Positions 35,804 to 42,496 of a stretch of 52,095 nt of DNA are shown here, in pieces. Every line of letters begins with the position of its first letter. Within the stretch, counting starts at the first letter, position 1. Below the pieces are notes generated by a model. It was not told the DNA's origin. It ran no database searches and saw only the letters and a list, made by a program, of their open reading frames with translations. This DNA is from a virus, in the IMG/VR virus record IMGVR_UViG_3300030118_002480, positions 1-52,095 of that record. One strand, 5' to 3'. The position numbers and the translations under genes were made by a program.

Positions 35804-36408
35804 AGATTAGCTAGCGCATTGTCAGCCAAGTTAGTTTGTCCTTTTGGAGCAAAATCATCTTGACTAGCCTCTTTTAGATATCCATTTTCTTTTAACCATT
35901 TAATATCTTTATCACATTGCATTCTACCACCTTCTGTATTTAGCCATAGTTTTGGCCACATTTCTGTGTACACTTTATCTCCTGGCTTTTTAGGTTTCTT
36001 TTTGTATGCGTATGCAATAAACTCTTGATTTGTAGTTTTGAAATTATTATTCAAATGTTCTGCAATATTAGTAATTTCATTGCCATTTTCGTCTTCCCAT
36101 TTTTTATCAATAGTAAGACCACCTTTAAATCCAATCATTTCAAAGATATTGTACATTCTTTTAAGTACACTACCTCCTACAATTTTACCCTCACTATCTT
36201 TATCTAGTCTGCCTAATAAAGACATTTTGTTGGTGTATTCGCTACCCTTAACAGATAATTCTATTTCTAAGAATATTTCAGCCCAATCTTGTCCTGGGAA
36301 ATCACCACTTCTATCTTTAAAACCTACTGGTCCTACTTCTATTGCACCTAAGTATGAAGACTTAGGAGTTGTTGTTGTACTTGTTGTTTCTGGTTTGAAT
36401 ATAGCCAT
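35800..36408 (-). CDS. Putative single-stranded DNA-binding protein
   Basis: 202 residues. A Thr-rich disordered N-terminus, then a beta-rich body (IEVGPVGFKDR, WAEIFLEIELSVKG) that resembles an OB-fold, and a Gln/Asn-rich tail. It lacks the acidic DDIPF-type tail of bacterial SSB. The ATG is immediately after the stop of the Sak4-like gene, with AGGAGG 8 nt upstream, and it overlaps the primase-helicase start by 4 nt. Placement between recombinase and helicase is typical of phage SSB or annealing proteins. Confidence 0.55.
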   Translation of the reverse strand: MAIFKPETTSTTTTPKSSYLGAIEVGPVGFKDRSGDFPGQDWAEIFLEIELSVKGSEYTNKMSLLGRLDKDSEGKIVGGSVLKRMYNIFEMIGFKGGLTIDKKWEDENGNEITNIAEHLNNNFKTTNQEFIAYAYKKKPKKPGDKVYTEMWPKLWLNTEGGRMQCDKDIKWLKENGYLKEASQDDFAPKGQTNLADNALANL

Positions 36409-37083
36409 TTATTTAGCCTCCTTATATATATTTTTCCATTCAAATTTAACTTCTTTACCTTTTAGATGAGGACATCTACTACCTGCTTCTATGCTATCAT
36501 TAGCTTTAAAAGATACCATTAGGTTTTCTTTGTCATCACGATATACATAGCCAATAGCATCACAGCCAGCCATAATAACATTCTTTAGTTTACCTGTCAA
36601 ATCAAGAGATTCTGGTATTACTATAGGGTTACCTTCTGTTACTGCATACGCTACTTTTCTATGTCCAATGATGATAAGATGTTCTGCTACTTCTTTGAAA
36701 TGTGAAATAGTTTTAGCTACCTTTTCACGTACAAGTCCATAGCCTTTACCAAATGCTAAATCAGCAATAGAGTTTACGCCTTCTTCTTCGCATACTCTGC
36801 GTTCAGCCCACTCTGCGACCTTATCAATTGTATCAATAGCTATATATTTATACTTTACATCATTACTTTCTTTAATAGCTATCAATGTTTCAATTAATTC
36901 ATCTCTACTATTTACTTCTTGTATGTAACCTTCAATCATACGACTACCTTTTTCTGTATCTATTATTAGACAATCATCTAAATTAGATAGCATAGTAGTT
37001 TTACCAACTTTAGGTGCTCCATACAATAATAAAGTAGATGGATTTACAGAGACAGCTTTTCTCTTTACTTTTGTTAGTTTCAT
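36409..37083 (-). CDS. Sak4-like RecA-fold ATPase
   Basis: 224 residues with a P-loop GAPKVGKTT (22-30), an adjacent LIIDTEKGSRMIEG strand with acidic residue, Walker B-like YIAIDTIDK and IIIGHRK sensor-like strand. This matches the Sak4/AAA_24 type of phage recombinases, which cooperate with SSB in single-strand annealing recombination. Here the SSB-like gene follows directly. Ribosome site AAGGA lies 8 nt before the ATG. It follows the E1-like gene after a 73-nt gap with a stem-loop, so it is probably in the same transcript. Confidence 0.8.
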   Translation of the reverse strand: MKLTKVKRKAVSVNPSTLLLYGAPKVGKTTMLSNLDDCLIIDTEKGSRMIEGYIQEVNSRDELIETLIAIKESNDVKYKYIAIDTIDKVAEWAERRVCEEEGVNSIADLAFGKGYGLVREKVAKTISHFKEVAEHLIIIGHRKVAYAVTEGNPIVIPESLDLTGKLKNVIMAGCDAIGYVYRDDKENLMVSFKANDSIEAGSRCPHLKGKEVKFEWKNIYKEAK

Positions 37084-37108
37084 TGTGTTTTTCCTTATTT
37101 ACGATAAC

Positions 37109-37143
37109 GATAACTCGCCCTCAGAGATTGAAGACGAGCTATC
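37109..37143 (-). promoter_or_regulatory. Intergenic stem-loop between E1-like and Sak4-like genes
   Basis: On the minus strand, GATAGCTCGTC pairs with GGGCGAGTTATC (with wobbles), leaving a loop of about 11 nt. There is no T run, so an attenuator or RNA-processing site is more likely than a full terminator. Confidence 0.45.
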
Positions 37144-37156
37144 AATTTACTAATTG

Positions 37157-37828
37157 TCAGGCTGGGAAACAAGTATTTTTTTGTATTGTCATTGTAGGGA
37201 AGTTAAAAGTCAACATTGTTTCGTAAGGACTATTTGTAACTACTTTCCTAATAGCGTTTACAATCATACTACCAGCCATATTTGAGCAATAACTTGATGC
37301 TTTGACATTGCATGGTTCTGCATCACCTTCATCGTCAGAATACCATGTTTTTAGATATTTATTTAATGTCAAGTCTTTAAACAAATATTGCTGGTAATGT
37401 TCACCACCCATCCTACCATCTATCAACAAAAATGGTTTAGTTTGTTTGTTTGAACATATTTCTTGAACTGCATGTTTTCTAGATTTCATACTATCAAAAC
37501 CTAATATTACAATATCATTATTATTTTGATATCGAAACATGTTAAAATATTCTGGTGATTGTATTATTTCTAAATTTCTACAATTAATACTCATCAGATG
37601 TTCTTCCAATGCTTCAGTTTTTAACATGCCAATATGCTCATCCATATACTGAGATACGCCAATGTTTTCTGTTGCTACTTTGTCCATATCGTACAACACA
37701 AAGTTTTTAGCACCACATCGTAATAACTGAGTGGCTGCAGAGCTACCTATAGCTCCGCAACCTAGTATATGAAAAGTATATTCATGTAAAGTGTTTACTA
37801 AACCTTCGCTTCTCATGTTTATACCCAT
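37157..37828 (-). CDS. E1-like ubiquitin-activating enzyme, ThiF family
   Basis: 223 residues with a Rossmann ATP site GCGAIG (23-28), then D47-x-D49, N55-x4-Q60 and K70, D112 in LGFDS, and an IDGR strand: the ThiF/MoeB/E1 adenylation fold. The classical NLxRQ is altered to NIGVSQ, so the usual Arg is missing. Likely catalytic Cys candidates are C173 (AEPC) and C181 (SSYC) before the conserved helix NMAGSMIVNAI. It would adenylate the C-terminal Gly of a ubiquitin-like protein and pass it on as a thioester. Its start lies inside the end of the JAB gene, so the two are coupled. Last of the four conjugation genes. Confidence 0.92.
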   Translation of the reverse strand: MGINMRSEGLVNTLHEYTFHILGCGAIGSSAATQLLRCGAKNFVLYDMDKVATENIGVSQYMDEHIGMLKTEALEEHLMSINCRNLEIIQSPEYFNMFRYQNNNDIVILGFDSMKSRKHAVQEICSNKQTKPFLLIDGRMGGEHYQQYLFKDLTLNKYLKTWYSDDEGDAEPCNVKASSYCSNMAGSMIVNAIRKVVTNSPYETMLTFNFPTMTIQKNTCFPA

Positions 37829-38787
37829 CCATAACCTCCATAGTTTGTTTGATAGTTAGTTAATCTAGCATCATCATATGATTTTTCTACAGCTTCGTTA
37901 TCATATTTTAAATGTTCCCAAGGTTGCATAGTCATAGCTTTTTCAAGTACACTACCTTGTGGTAATATATTTACTTTAACTTTTGCATTCCTTGATTTTA
38001 AGTCCTTGTTTAACATTTTGATTCTACTAGAATATTCTTTATAATCTATAGTACCTTGACAAAACTCATCTATCACATCTGATATTGCTTCATCTAATGA
38101 TTCAATAAGTTCTGCATAAACAGATAAAGATTCTCCTTGAACCCATTTTAGTTTCTTGTTCGCATCAGGGTCTAATGCATCTTCTGTTTTATTATTGTAC
38201 CACATATTCATTTGACTGCGTGGAGTATATCCTTTTGTATGCCAGCCTGTATGAATAACTTCTGTTTTATTAGAACAGAGTTCATTATACTCTTTAAGCT
38301 GTTTCTTTGTTGCTTTAGGAATATCTCTTACAATCTCTAATGGTACATCTTCAGAAAACTCTATTGGTTTCCACACAGATACATTTAGTTTGTATTCTCC
38401 AAACAGATTGATAACAAGTGCAAGTGACCATGAGTCATTCTTCCATGCTTTTATTTCTTTATCGTCTGTTCCTGACCAGAATGCACCCATTGTATGATGT
38501 GAATGCCACCAACAAAACTTTATGTCTGTTCCGTATTTCATGCCAGCTTTGACCTGGTAATCTCGCAATGCTTCACCATCAAGCTCTGTTGTTGTTCCTG
38601 AATTTTCTTGTTTTAAGATAACTGGGTCAAATAACTCATACACAGTCTCGTTTGACACAGGATGTTTAGTTAATCTGTATGGTATCAACCCAGATATCTC
38701 GTTTTTGTCTTTGTCATATGCAATGCCTGCATATTGTTGCATGGTATTCCATGCTTTCTCTTTAATAATAAAGTTAGGTCTACTCAT
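37819..38787 (-). CDS. JAB/JAMM metallopeptidase (deubiquitinase-like)
   Basis: 322 residues. The N-terminal half is a JAB domain with a perfect JAMM motif: E30 (NEISGL), H95-S-H97, seven residues, S105, two residues, D108 (HSHHTMGAFWSGTDD). These bind zinc and cleave iso- or peptide bonds after ubiquitin-like Gly-Gly. The C-terminal half (about 160-322) is helical and unfamiliar, perhaps a substrate-binding part. It overlaps the E2-like gene by 8 nt and the E1 gene by 10 nt, with its AGGAGG site in the last codons of the E2-like gene. In this context it may mature the ubiquitin-like protein (removing the IK tail) or remove it from targets. Confidence 0.92.
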   Translation of the reverse strand: MSRPNFIIKEKAWNTMQQYAGIAYDKDKNEISGLIPYRLTKHPVSNETVYELFDPVILKQENSGTTTELDGEALRDYQVKAGMKYGTDIKFCWWHSHHTMGAFWSGTDDKEIKAWKNDSWSLALVINLFGEYKLNVSVWKPIEFSEDVPLEIVRDIPKATKKQLKEYNELCSNKTEVIHTGWHTKGYTPRSQMNMWYNNKTEDALDPDANKKLKWVQGESLSVYAELIESLDEAISDVIDEFCQGTIDYKEYSSRIKMLNKDLKSRNAKVKVNILPQGSVLEKAMTMQPWEHLKYDNEAVEKSYDDARLTNYQTNYGGYGWV

Positions 38788-40402
38788 TTATACCTCCTGA
38801 GGCTGCTAATTGTTCTTCCCATTGTGATATTTTAGCTTGCATTGCTGCAATATCAGGGTTATTATCAGTTTTTATTGGGGCTTCACCCCAGTAATTAGTT
38901 TCATCTGAGTACTTTAATTGCTCTAATTGGTCCCACAAGTTTTCAGGTCTTACAGAATCATTTATAGACATTAATATTGATTCTAGGTCTTGAAACTCAT
39001 AGCCTACATCAAACTCATTACTATTGTCGTTAATAAGAAAATTACCTACTATTTCTTCTACCATATACTGCGCATTTGAATCAAGATATGACTTAAGATT
39101 CTGATATCCAGTGCAAACACTTCGTGTTGGACAATTTTTACTATCATATTCTTCAACAATATATCTTGCATATGGAGAGTAATTTCTAGTTATTCTTTCG
39201 TTCCAATCTTTTTGAACACTATCTAGTTCTGTCATTACGTGTTTAAAGTATTTAGCGCGAAAGAACTCGTGTAAGCTAATATTAAGAGCTGTTCTTATTC
39301 TATGTAGTTCATCTTCATTTTCAACTTCTGGGAATGTGCCATAAGTCATAACTTGTGTGATTTCAGCGTATGGATTAGTTGCATCTTTGTTGTAAATATT
39401 ATTCCAATTCATAATACCCATAACAAAAGACATGTAATCATTTTTGTATAACGCACGTTCTATATCATCAGTATAACTAGATAAACATAATGTGCTCCAT
39501 GCATATCTTTCCATAGTCGGATGATTTAGCCTTCGGTATGGTATTGCATTAATGTATGGATGTTTACCGTGCATAACAGCTGCAGTATACTGTAAAGGAT
39601 ATCTGTTACCACCATTTAGTGCTTTGTACAATGGTCTATGAAACTTAAGATAACATTCAGGTACTCTCATTTTACATATCTCTTCGTTTCTGTTGTTAAT
39701 GATAGTCATATCTTTTGGCTTGCAATGTACAATTGTATATAATTGAATATCAGTGTGCTGTTCATTTATTTGAATGTAATTATATACTTTGTAATAATCA
39801 GACATAGCATTAGCTTGATTTGTACTTTCTATAATATTATCATAAGCTGTTCGTTGGCTTTCAATAATACTTTCAATACTACTATCAAGTGTTATTTCTG
39901 CTGCTTTAGCTCTATTGCGATAAGTATCGAGGCGTGACATTTGTCTTTGTAGTTGGTCGTATATCCATCTATTATCTTGTATTCTATTGAATATACTAGA
40001 CATTCCTGATGGTCTCATGTTAAATCTGTGAGCTTTTGTAATTGCATCTTTAACAATATCATAACAACCTTTTTTCCAAGCATAAGATTTAGTAACATCA
40101 ATTTTATCTGTTATTTCAAGAGCATCATACAACCATGTATTTGTTGTTTGCAGTTCTTCTTTAAACGCTATTATATCTTGCATTCCTGTATTATTTGCAA
40201 ACTGTTCTGCATCTACATTATCCCACAATGTATCAATATTAAGAATATCTATCCACAATGGTCGGTCCAATGAATCATATCGTGGTGGCCTAATAAACTT
40301 AATACGCGCTCCTGTTTCTGTAAATTCTACAGGAGATTTACTACACTCTACGATATTTTTATTGATTGTTGGACTTGAGTTAAAATCTAATAACAAATTC
40401 AT
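38780..40402 (-). CDS. Putative E2-like conjugating enzyme in a long multidomain protein
   Basis: 540 residues, no strong known domain by eye. Residues about 150-200 are helical, coiled-coil-like. Residues about 205-340 have E2-like features in order: beta strands (YNYIQINEQ, LYTIVHCKP), H281-P282-Y283-I284 (resembling the HPN motif), then C306 in STLCLSS and a following helix ending MNWNNIYN. The HP-to-Cys spacing is longer than in classical E2 (about 22 versus 8-10 residues). The rest (340-540) is helical. Its place between the ubiquitin-like and JAB genes is the place of BilB in BilABCD. The E2 call depends mainly on that context. Clear ribosome site AAAGGAG before the ATG. Confidence 0.5.
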   Translation of the reverse strand: MNLLLDFNSSPTINKNIVECSKSPVEFTETGARIKFIRPPRYDSLDRPLWIDILNIDTLWDNVDAEQFANNTGMQDIIAFKEELQTTNTWLYDALEITDKIDVTKSYAWKKGCYDIVKDAITKAHRFNMRPSGMSSIFNRIQDNRWIYDQLQRQMSRLDTYRNRAKAAEITLDSSIESIIESQRTAYDNIIESTNQANAMSDYYKVYNYIQINEQHTDIQLYTIVHCKPKDMTIINNRNEEICKMRVPECYLKFHRPLYKALNGGNRYPLQYTAAVMHGKHPYINAIPYRRLNHPTMERYAWSTLCLSSYTDDIERALYKNDYMSFVMGIMNWNNIYNKDATNPYAEITQVMTYGTFPEVENEDELHRIRTALNISLHEFFRAKYFKHVMTELDSVQKDWNERITRNYSPYARYIVEEYDSKNCPTRSVCTGYQNLKSYLDSNAQYMVEEIVGNFLINDNSNEFDVGYEFQDLESILMSINDSVRPENLWDQLEQLKYSDETNYWGEAPIKTDNNPDIAAMQAKISQWEEQLAASGGINE

Positions 40403-40419
40403 AGTTCTCCTTTATTTTA

Positions 40420-40443
40420 TAAGGGGGACCGAAGCCCCCCTTA
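40420..40443 (-). terminator. UUCG-capped hairpin between the Ubl and E2-like genes
   Basis: On the minus strand TAAGGGGGGC-TTCG-GTCCCCCTTA makes a 10-bp stem with one G-U pair and a C(UUCG)G loop, 26 nt after the stop of the ubiquitin-like gene and before the E2-like ribosome site. A T-run is missing, so partial termination or 3'-end stabilisation is likely. This would let the ubiquitin-like protein be made in excess over the enzymes. Confidence 0.6.
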
Positions 40444-40468
40444 ATTATTATTTACTTGTTAGGATACA

Positions 40469-40738
40469 TTACTTTATGCCTCCTGTTTTATTGTTAGCTA
40501 CCCAGCCGATACATAATGGTCTAGTTGTACCATCATCATTTAGCTCGTTAACTGGCATCGCAGATGAATTATCTGTATACAATTGGTCTTGAACATTTAC
40601 TGTAGCTTCATTAGGTATATCTAATGCTATTCTTAGTTCGCCAATAGTATTTGCTACGATTGTTTTAGTAGACCAGCTACCGTTTTCACTTACACTTACT
40701 GTTCTTTCACCGCTAGGTGCACTTGTTGCGTTTGCCAT
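40469..40738 (-). CDS. Putative ubiquitin-like protein with C-terminal TGG-IK
   Basis: 89 residues. After a 12-residue flexible start, a beta-grasp order is visible: strand RTVSVSE, strand STKTIVAN, helix TIGELRIALDI, strand ATVNVQDQ, and last strand CIGWVANNKTGG. It ends Gly86-Gly87-Ile88-Lys89. Ubiquitin-like proteins need an exposed C-terminal Gly-Gly, so a two-residue trim by the JAB enzyme is the natural prediction. Ribosome site AAGGAG, 7 nt before ATG. It is first in the conjugation cassette. A caution: the codons for GG form AGGAGG, which could also be a ribosome site. The family is not proven. Confidence 0.62.
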   Translation of the reverse strand: MANATSAPSGERTVSVSENGSWSTKTIVANTIGELRIALDIPNEATVNVQDQLYTDNSSAMPVNELNDDGTTRPLCIGWVANNKTGGIK

Positions 40739-40984
40739 AATATAGGCTCCTTATTTTATCGTTATCTGTTGAATTAAAAGTTTAGGTGGCTTGACCCTCG
40801 TTAGTGCCTAACAAACATTGTAAGTAAAATGTAAACACTCGCCTGTCAATATCTTTATAATGGGAACCCCATCACCTATAACTATGAGGTACATAGTTTA
40901 ATAATTTGCAGGTGCATACACGCGAACAAGACACGGATGAAAGGAGGATTGTACGCACCTGCGAGTAGATGGCTTATGCCACCT
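40739..40984 (-). promoter_or_regulatory. Long leader of the ubiquitin-like operon
   Basis: About 245 nt without a gene. On the minus strand it holds an 8-bp inverted repeat GCAGGTGC (40911-40918) / GCACCTGC (40964-40971), a palindromic motif at 40868-40894 shared with the leader at 33311-33333, and a TTGACA (-35-like) followed 21 nt later by TACAAT (spacing too long for a classical promoter). An ATAACGATAAAATAAGGA stretch before the ATG is similar to the leader of the Sak4-like gene. Probably a promoter or operator region for the conjugation operon. Confidence 0.45.
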
Positions 40985-41125
40985 TCATTTAGTATTGTAG
41001 TAAAGCGCAAACAGTCTTTTTTTAGACCACTTACTATCAAACTTGGTTGAAGGATACCGAGTTTTTGCCCATTGTAATAATTCGTATCTTGTTCTGTATG
41101 GACAATATTGTTTTATATAGCTCAT
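40985..41125 (-). CDS. 46-residue small basic protein
   Basis: 46 residues: MSYIKQYCPYRTRYELLQWAK at the start and KWSKKRLFALYYNTK at the end. Basic and aromatic, probably a small helical nucleic-acid or protein-binding peptide. The ATG overlaps the stop of the upstream gene (ATGA), which supports coupled translation. No family recognised. Confidence 0.5.
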   Translation of the reverse strand: MSYIKQYCPYRTRYELLQWAKTRYPSTKFDSKWSKKRLFALYYNTK

Positions 41126-41481
41126 TTTACTTTAGGAGAGCAAATATCTTTTGGTTCTGTGTCGAGTCTGGTGCAATATAGTTTACCATTCCAGTCAAAT
41201 GTGCTACAAGGACCTCGTAAATCTCGGTAATGTCTAAACACCTCTTCAAATTCACTTTTATTGATACTTAAATACAAAGGAATAAACTTATCCCTGTATA
41301 TTGTATCTGTAACTGTTTCTGTTATATACTTTGGTACTTCTACCATTACTTCTTTATCTTGATATACTATCTTTTCGACAGGTACATCTCGTGTTACCAT
41401 TGCATTGTATGATAAATAGCCTAACAATACAACAGCTACACATCCACTAATTAATGTTACAAATTCATTTTTATATCTCAT
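41122..41481 (-). CDS. Membrane-anchored hypothetical protein
   Basis: 119 residues. One transmembrane helix near the N-terminus (about 9-25, TLISGCVAVVLLGYLSYN), then a polar domain (VPVEKIVYQDKEVMVEVPKY...) with four cysteines in all: one in the membrane segment, and C92, C103 and C114 in the C-terminal part (GPCSTFDWNGKLYC...ICSPK). Orientation is unknown; a disulfide-bonded periplasmic domain is possible. Ribosome site GAGGTAAAA before the ATG. It lies in the early operon. Function unknown. Confidence 0.5.
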   Translation of the reverse strand: MRYKNEFVTLISGCVAVVLLGYLSYNAMVTRDVPVEKIVYQDKEVMVEVPKYITETVTDTIYRDKFIPLYLSINKSEFEEVFRHYRDLRGPCSTFDWNGKLYCTRLDTEPKDICSPKVK

Positions 41482-41499
41482 TTTTACCTCATAAGTTGT

Positions 41500-41574
41500 A
41501 ATAAAGCACGAACCGAGACTAATACTGAGCTTGTCATCGACGCAAAGTATCCTCTAATAAATCCGTGCTTTATT
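41500..41574 (-). promoter_or_regulatory. 11-bp inverted repeat in an early leader
   Basis: AATAAAGCACG (41500-41510) and CGTGCTTTATT (41564-41574) are perfect inverted repeats around 53 nt. The inner part shares ACTAATA and TGAGCTT with the leader at 42054-42115, and the flank TTTACCTCATAAGTTGTA (41483-41500) is also shared with it. A repeated structured RNA leader is likely. Confidence 0.5.
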
Positions 41575-41577
41575 TCG

Positions 41578-41892
41578 TTAATCATTGACTACAGGTTTAC
41601 ACATACAAACTTCATAAACCCTGTTATGGCAAGTATTGCAACTATCCATATTGTACTCATCTGGTGCTTCATATTGTGCTTTGTAATCTTCCCAGTCAAG
41701 AGGATAACCTCTGTCTTCAAAGTAGTTACGATTGCTTTCTTCTTCTGCTATATCAAAGTAATAGCCTATCAGTAAGAATGCAATTACCGCACCAATAAAC
41801 CAGTAATCAATATGTTTTAGATACATACCAGCTGTAACTGCTAACACAAAGATTGTAACAGTCCAATATAAAAATATATCAATTGTCTTCAT
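41578..41892 (-). CDS. Two-span membrane protein with C-terminal cysteines
   Basis: 104 residues. Two hydrophobic helices, about 6-23 (IFLYWTVTIFVLAVTAGM) and 31-46 (WFIGAVIAFLLIGYYF), then an acidic cytosolic tail with CNTCHN and CMC near the end, a possible metal site. Early-expressed inner-membrane protein; function unknown. The ATG is 4 nt after the stop of the small gene at 41895. Confidence 0.5.
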   Translation of the reverse strand: MKTIDIFLYWTVTIFVLAVTAGMYLKHIDYWFIGAVIAFLLIGYYFDIAEEESNRNYFEDRGYPLDWEDYKAQYEAPDEYNMDSCNTCHNRVYEVCMCKPVVND

Positions 41893-41894
41893 AT

Positions 41895-42035
41895 CTATAT
41901 TACCTGAACTGGTACTTTAGTTCTGTTAGGTTCGCTAAAGTATCTTCTACCACGTTTAAGTGCTGATACATAAGACTTAGCTACTACTACTGTTACTGCA
42001 CCATTTAATAAGTTTACTATTTTAAATTTATTCAT
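41895..42035 (-). CDS. 46-residue small protein
   Basis: 46 residues: MNKFKIVNLLNGAVTVVVA, then ALKRGRRYFSEPNRTK and VPVQVI. Beta-prone and basic; no family recognised. A good ribosome site (GAGGTAAAT-ATG) and the shared leader element at 42037-42053 support that it is expressed. Confidence 0.5.
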   Translation of the reverse strand: MNKFKIVNLLNGAVTVVVAKSYVSALKRGRRYFSEPNRTKVPVQVI

Positions 42036-42053
42036 ATTTACCTCATAGTTGTA

Positions 42054-42115
42054 GTGGTGGCTACTCGTCCAAGTAGTGAAAGGACTAGTAACAACACTTG
42101 AGCTTTTGCCACCAC
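42054..42115 (-). promoter_or_regulatory. 8-bp inverted repeat in an early leader
   Basis: GTGGTGGC (42054-42061) and GCCACCAC (42108-42115) are perfect inverted repeats; CTACT/AGTAG pairing lies inside. Shares ACTAGTA and TTGAGCTT words and the flank TTTACCTCATAGTTGTA (42037-42053) with the leader at 41483-41574. Confidence 0.5.
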
Positions 42116-42135
42116 CAATTATATATTAACGTTTA

Positions 42136-42155
42136 AAGGGAACGTAAGTTCCCTT
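42136..42155 (-). terminator. Terminator-like hairpin
   Basis: AAGGGAAC-4 nt-GTTCCCTT, a perfect 8-bp stem 6 nt after the stop of the gene at 42161. On the minus strand it is followed by TTT only. Likely separates the first early gene from the rest. Confidence 0.5.
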
Positions 42156-42160
42156 GAAGA

Positions 42161-42496
42161 TTAAGCAAACAACGTTTGCTTATCTTCTTTGGATTGGTTA
42201 TTGGTAGAGCCTGGTCCAATCCAAACCATAGGCGTCTCGTAAGCATCATCGTGACGCACAAGCAGACTATGGTTAGATGATGCTTTGATTGCGTCATTCA
42301 ATGCTGAAAAGTCTTCATCTTTCATCAGCTGAGCTTTGTTAAAGCATTGAATGCCGTAAATCTTAATACCCTCAACGCCGTTCTTGCTCTTTGAGGGTAT
42401 TACTGATACTGCATCTGGTGCTACTATCTTTGATAGTAGCTGATTCATAGTATCAGTAAATTTTAAATTGTTAACTATTTCTTGTAACTTTTCCAT
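42161..42496 (-). CDS. First early gene, hypothetical protein
   Basis: 111 residues beginning MEKLQEIVNNLKFTDTMNQL. Mixed alpha/beta, no known motif. I prefer this start over a longer reading from 42574 because AAAGGAGATAGAT-ATG is a strong ribosome site, and because the promoter at 42580-42585 would begin transcription near 42573, too close to 42574. As the gene next to the main early promoter it could be a host take-over or anti-defence protein; that is inference from position only. Confidence 0.6.
   Translation of the reverse strand: MEKLQEIVNNLKFTDTMNQLLSKIVAPDAVSVIPSKSKNGVEGIKIYGIQCFNKAQLMKDEDFSALNDAIKASSNHSLLVRHDDAYETPMVWIGPGSTNNQSKEDKQTLFA

Noticed and set aside
38780-38800. Gly-Gly near the C-terminus of the E2-like protein (SGGINE) as a second ubiquitin-like tail
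   Set aside because: The codons TCA-GGA-GGT are plainly the AGGAGG ribosome site of the overlapping JAB gene, which explains the residues.
40940-41030. AAAGGAGG on the plus strand followed by a TTG reading frame
   Set aside because: Spacing is too short, it is antisense to the early operon and overlaps the 46-residue gene; it looks like part of the leader inverted repeat.
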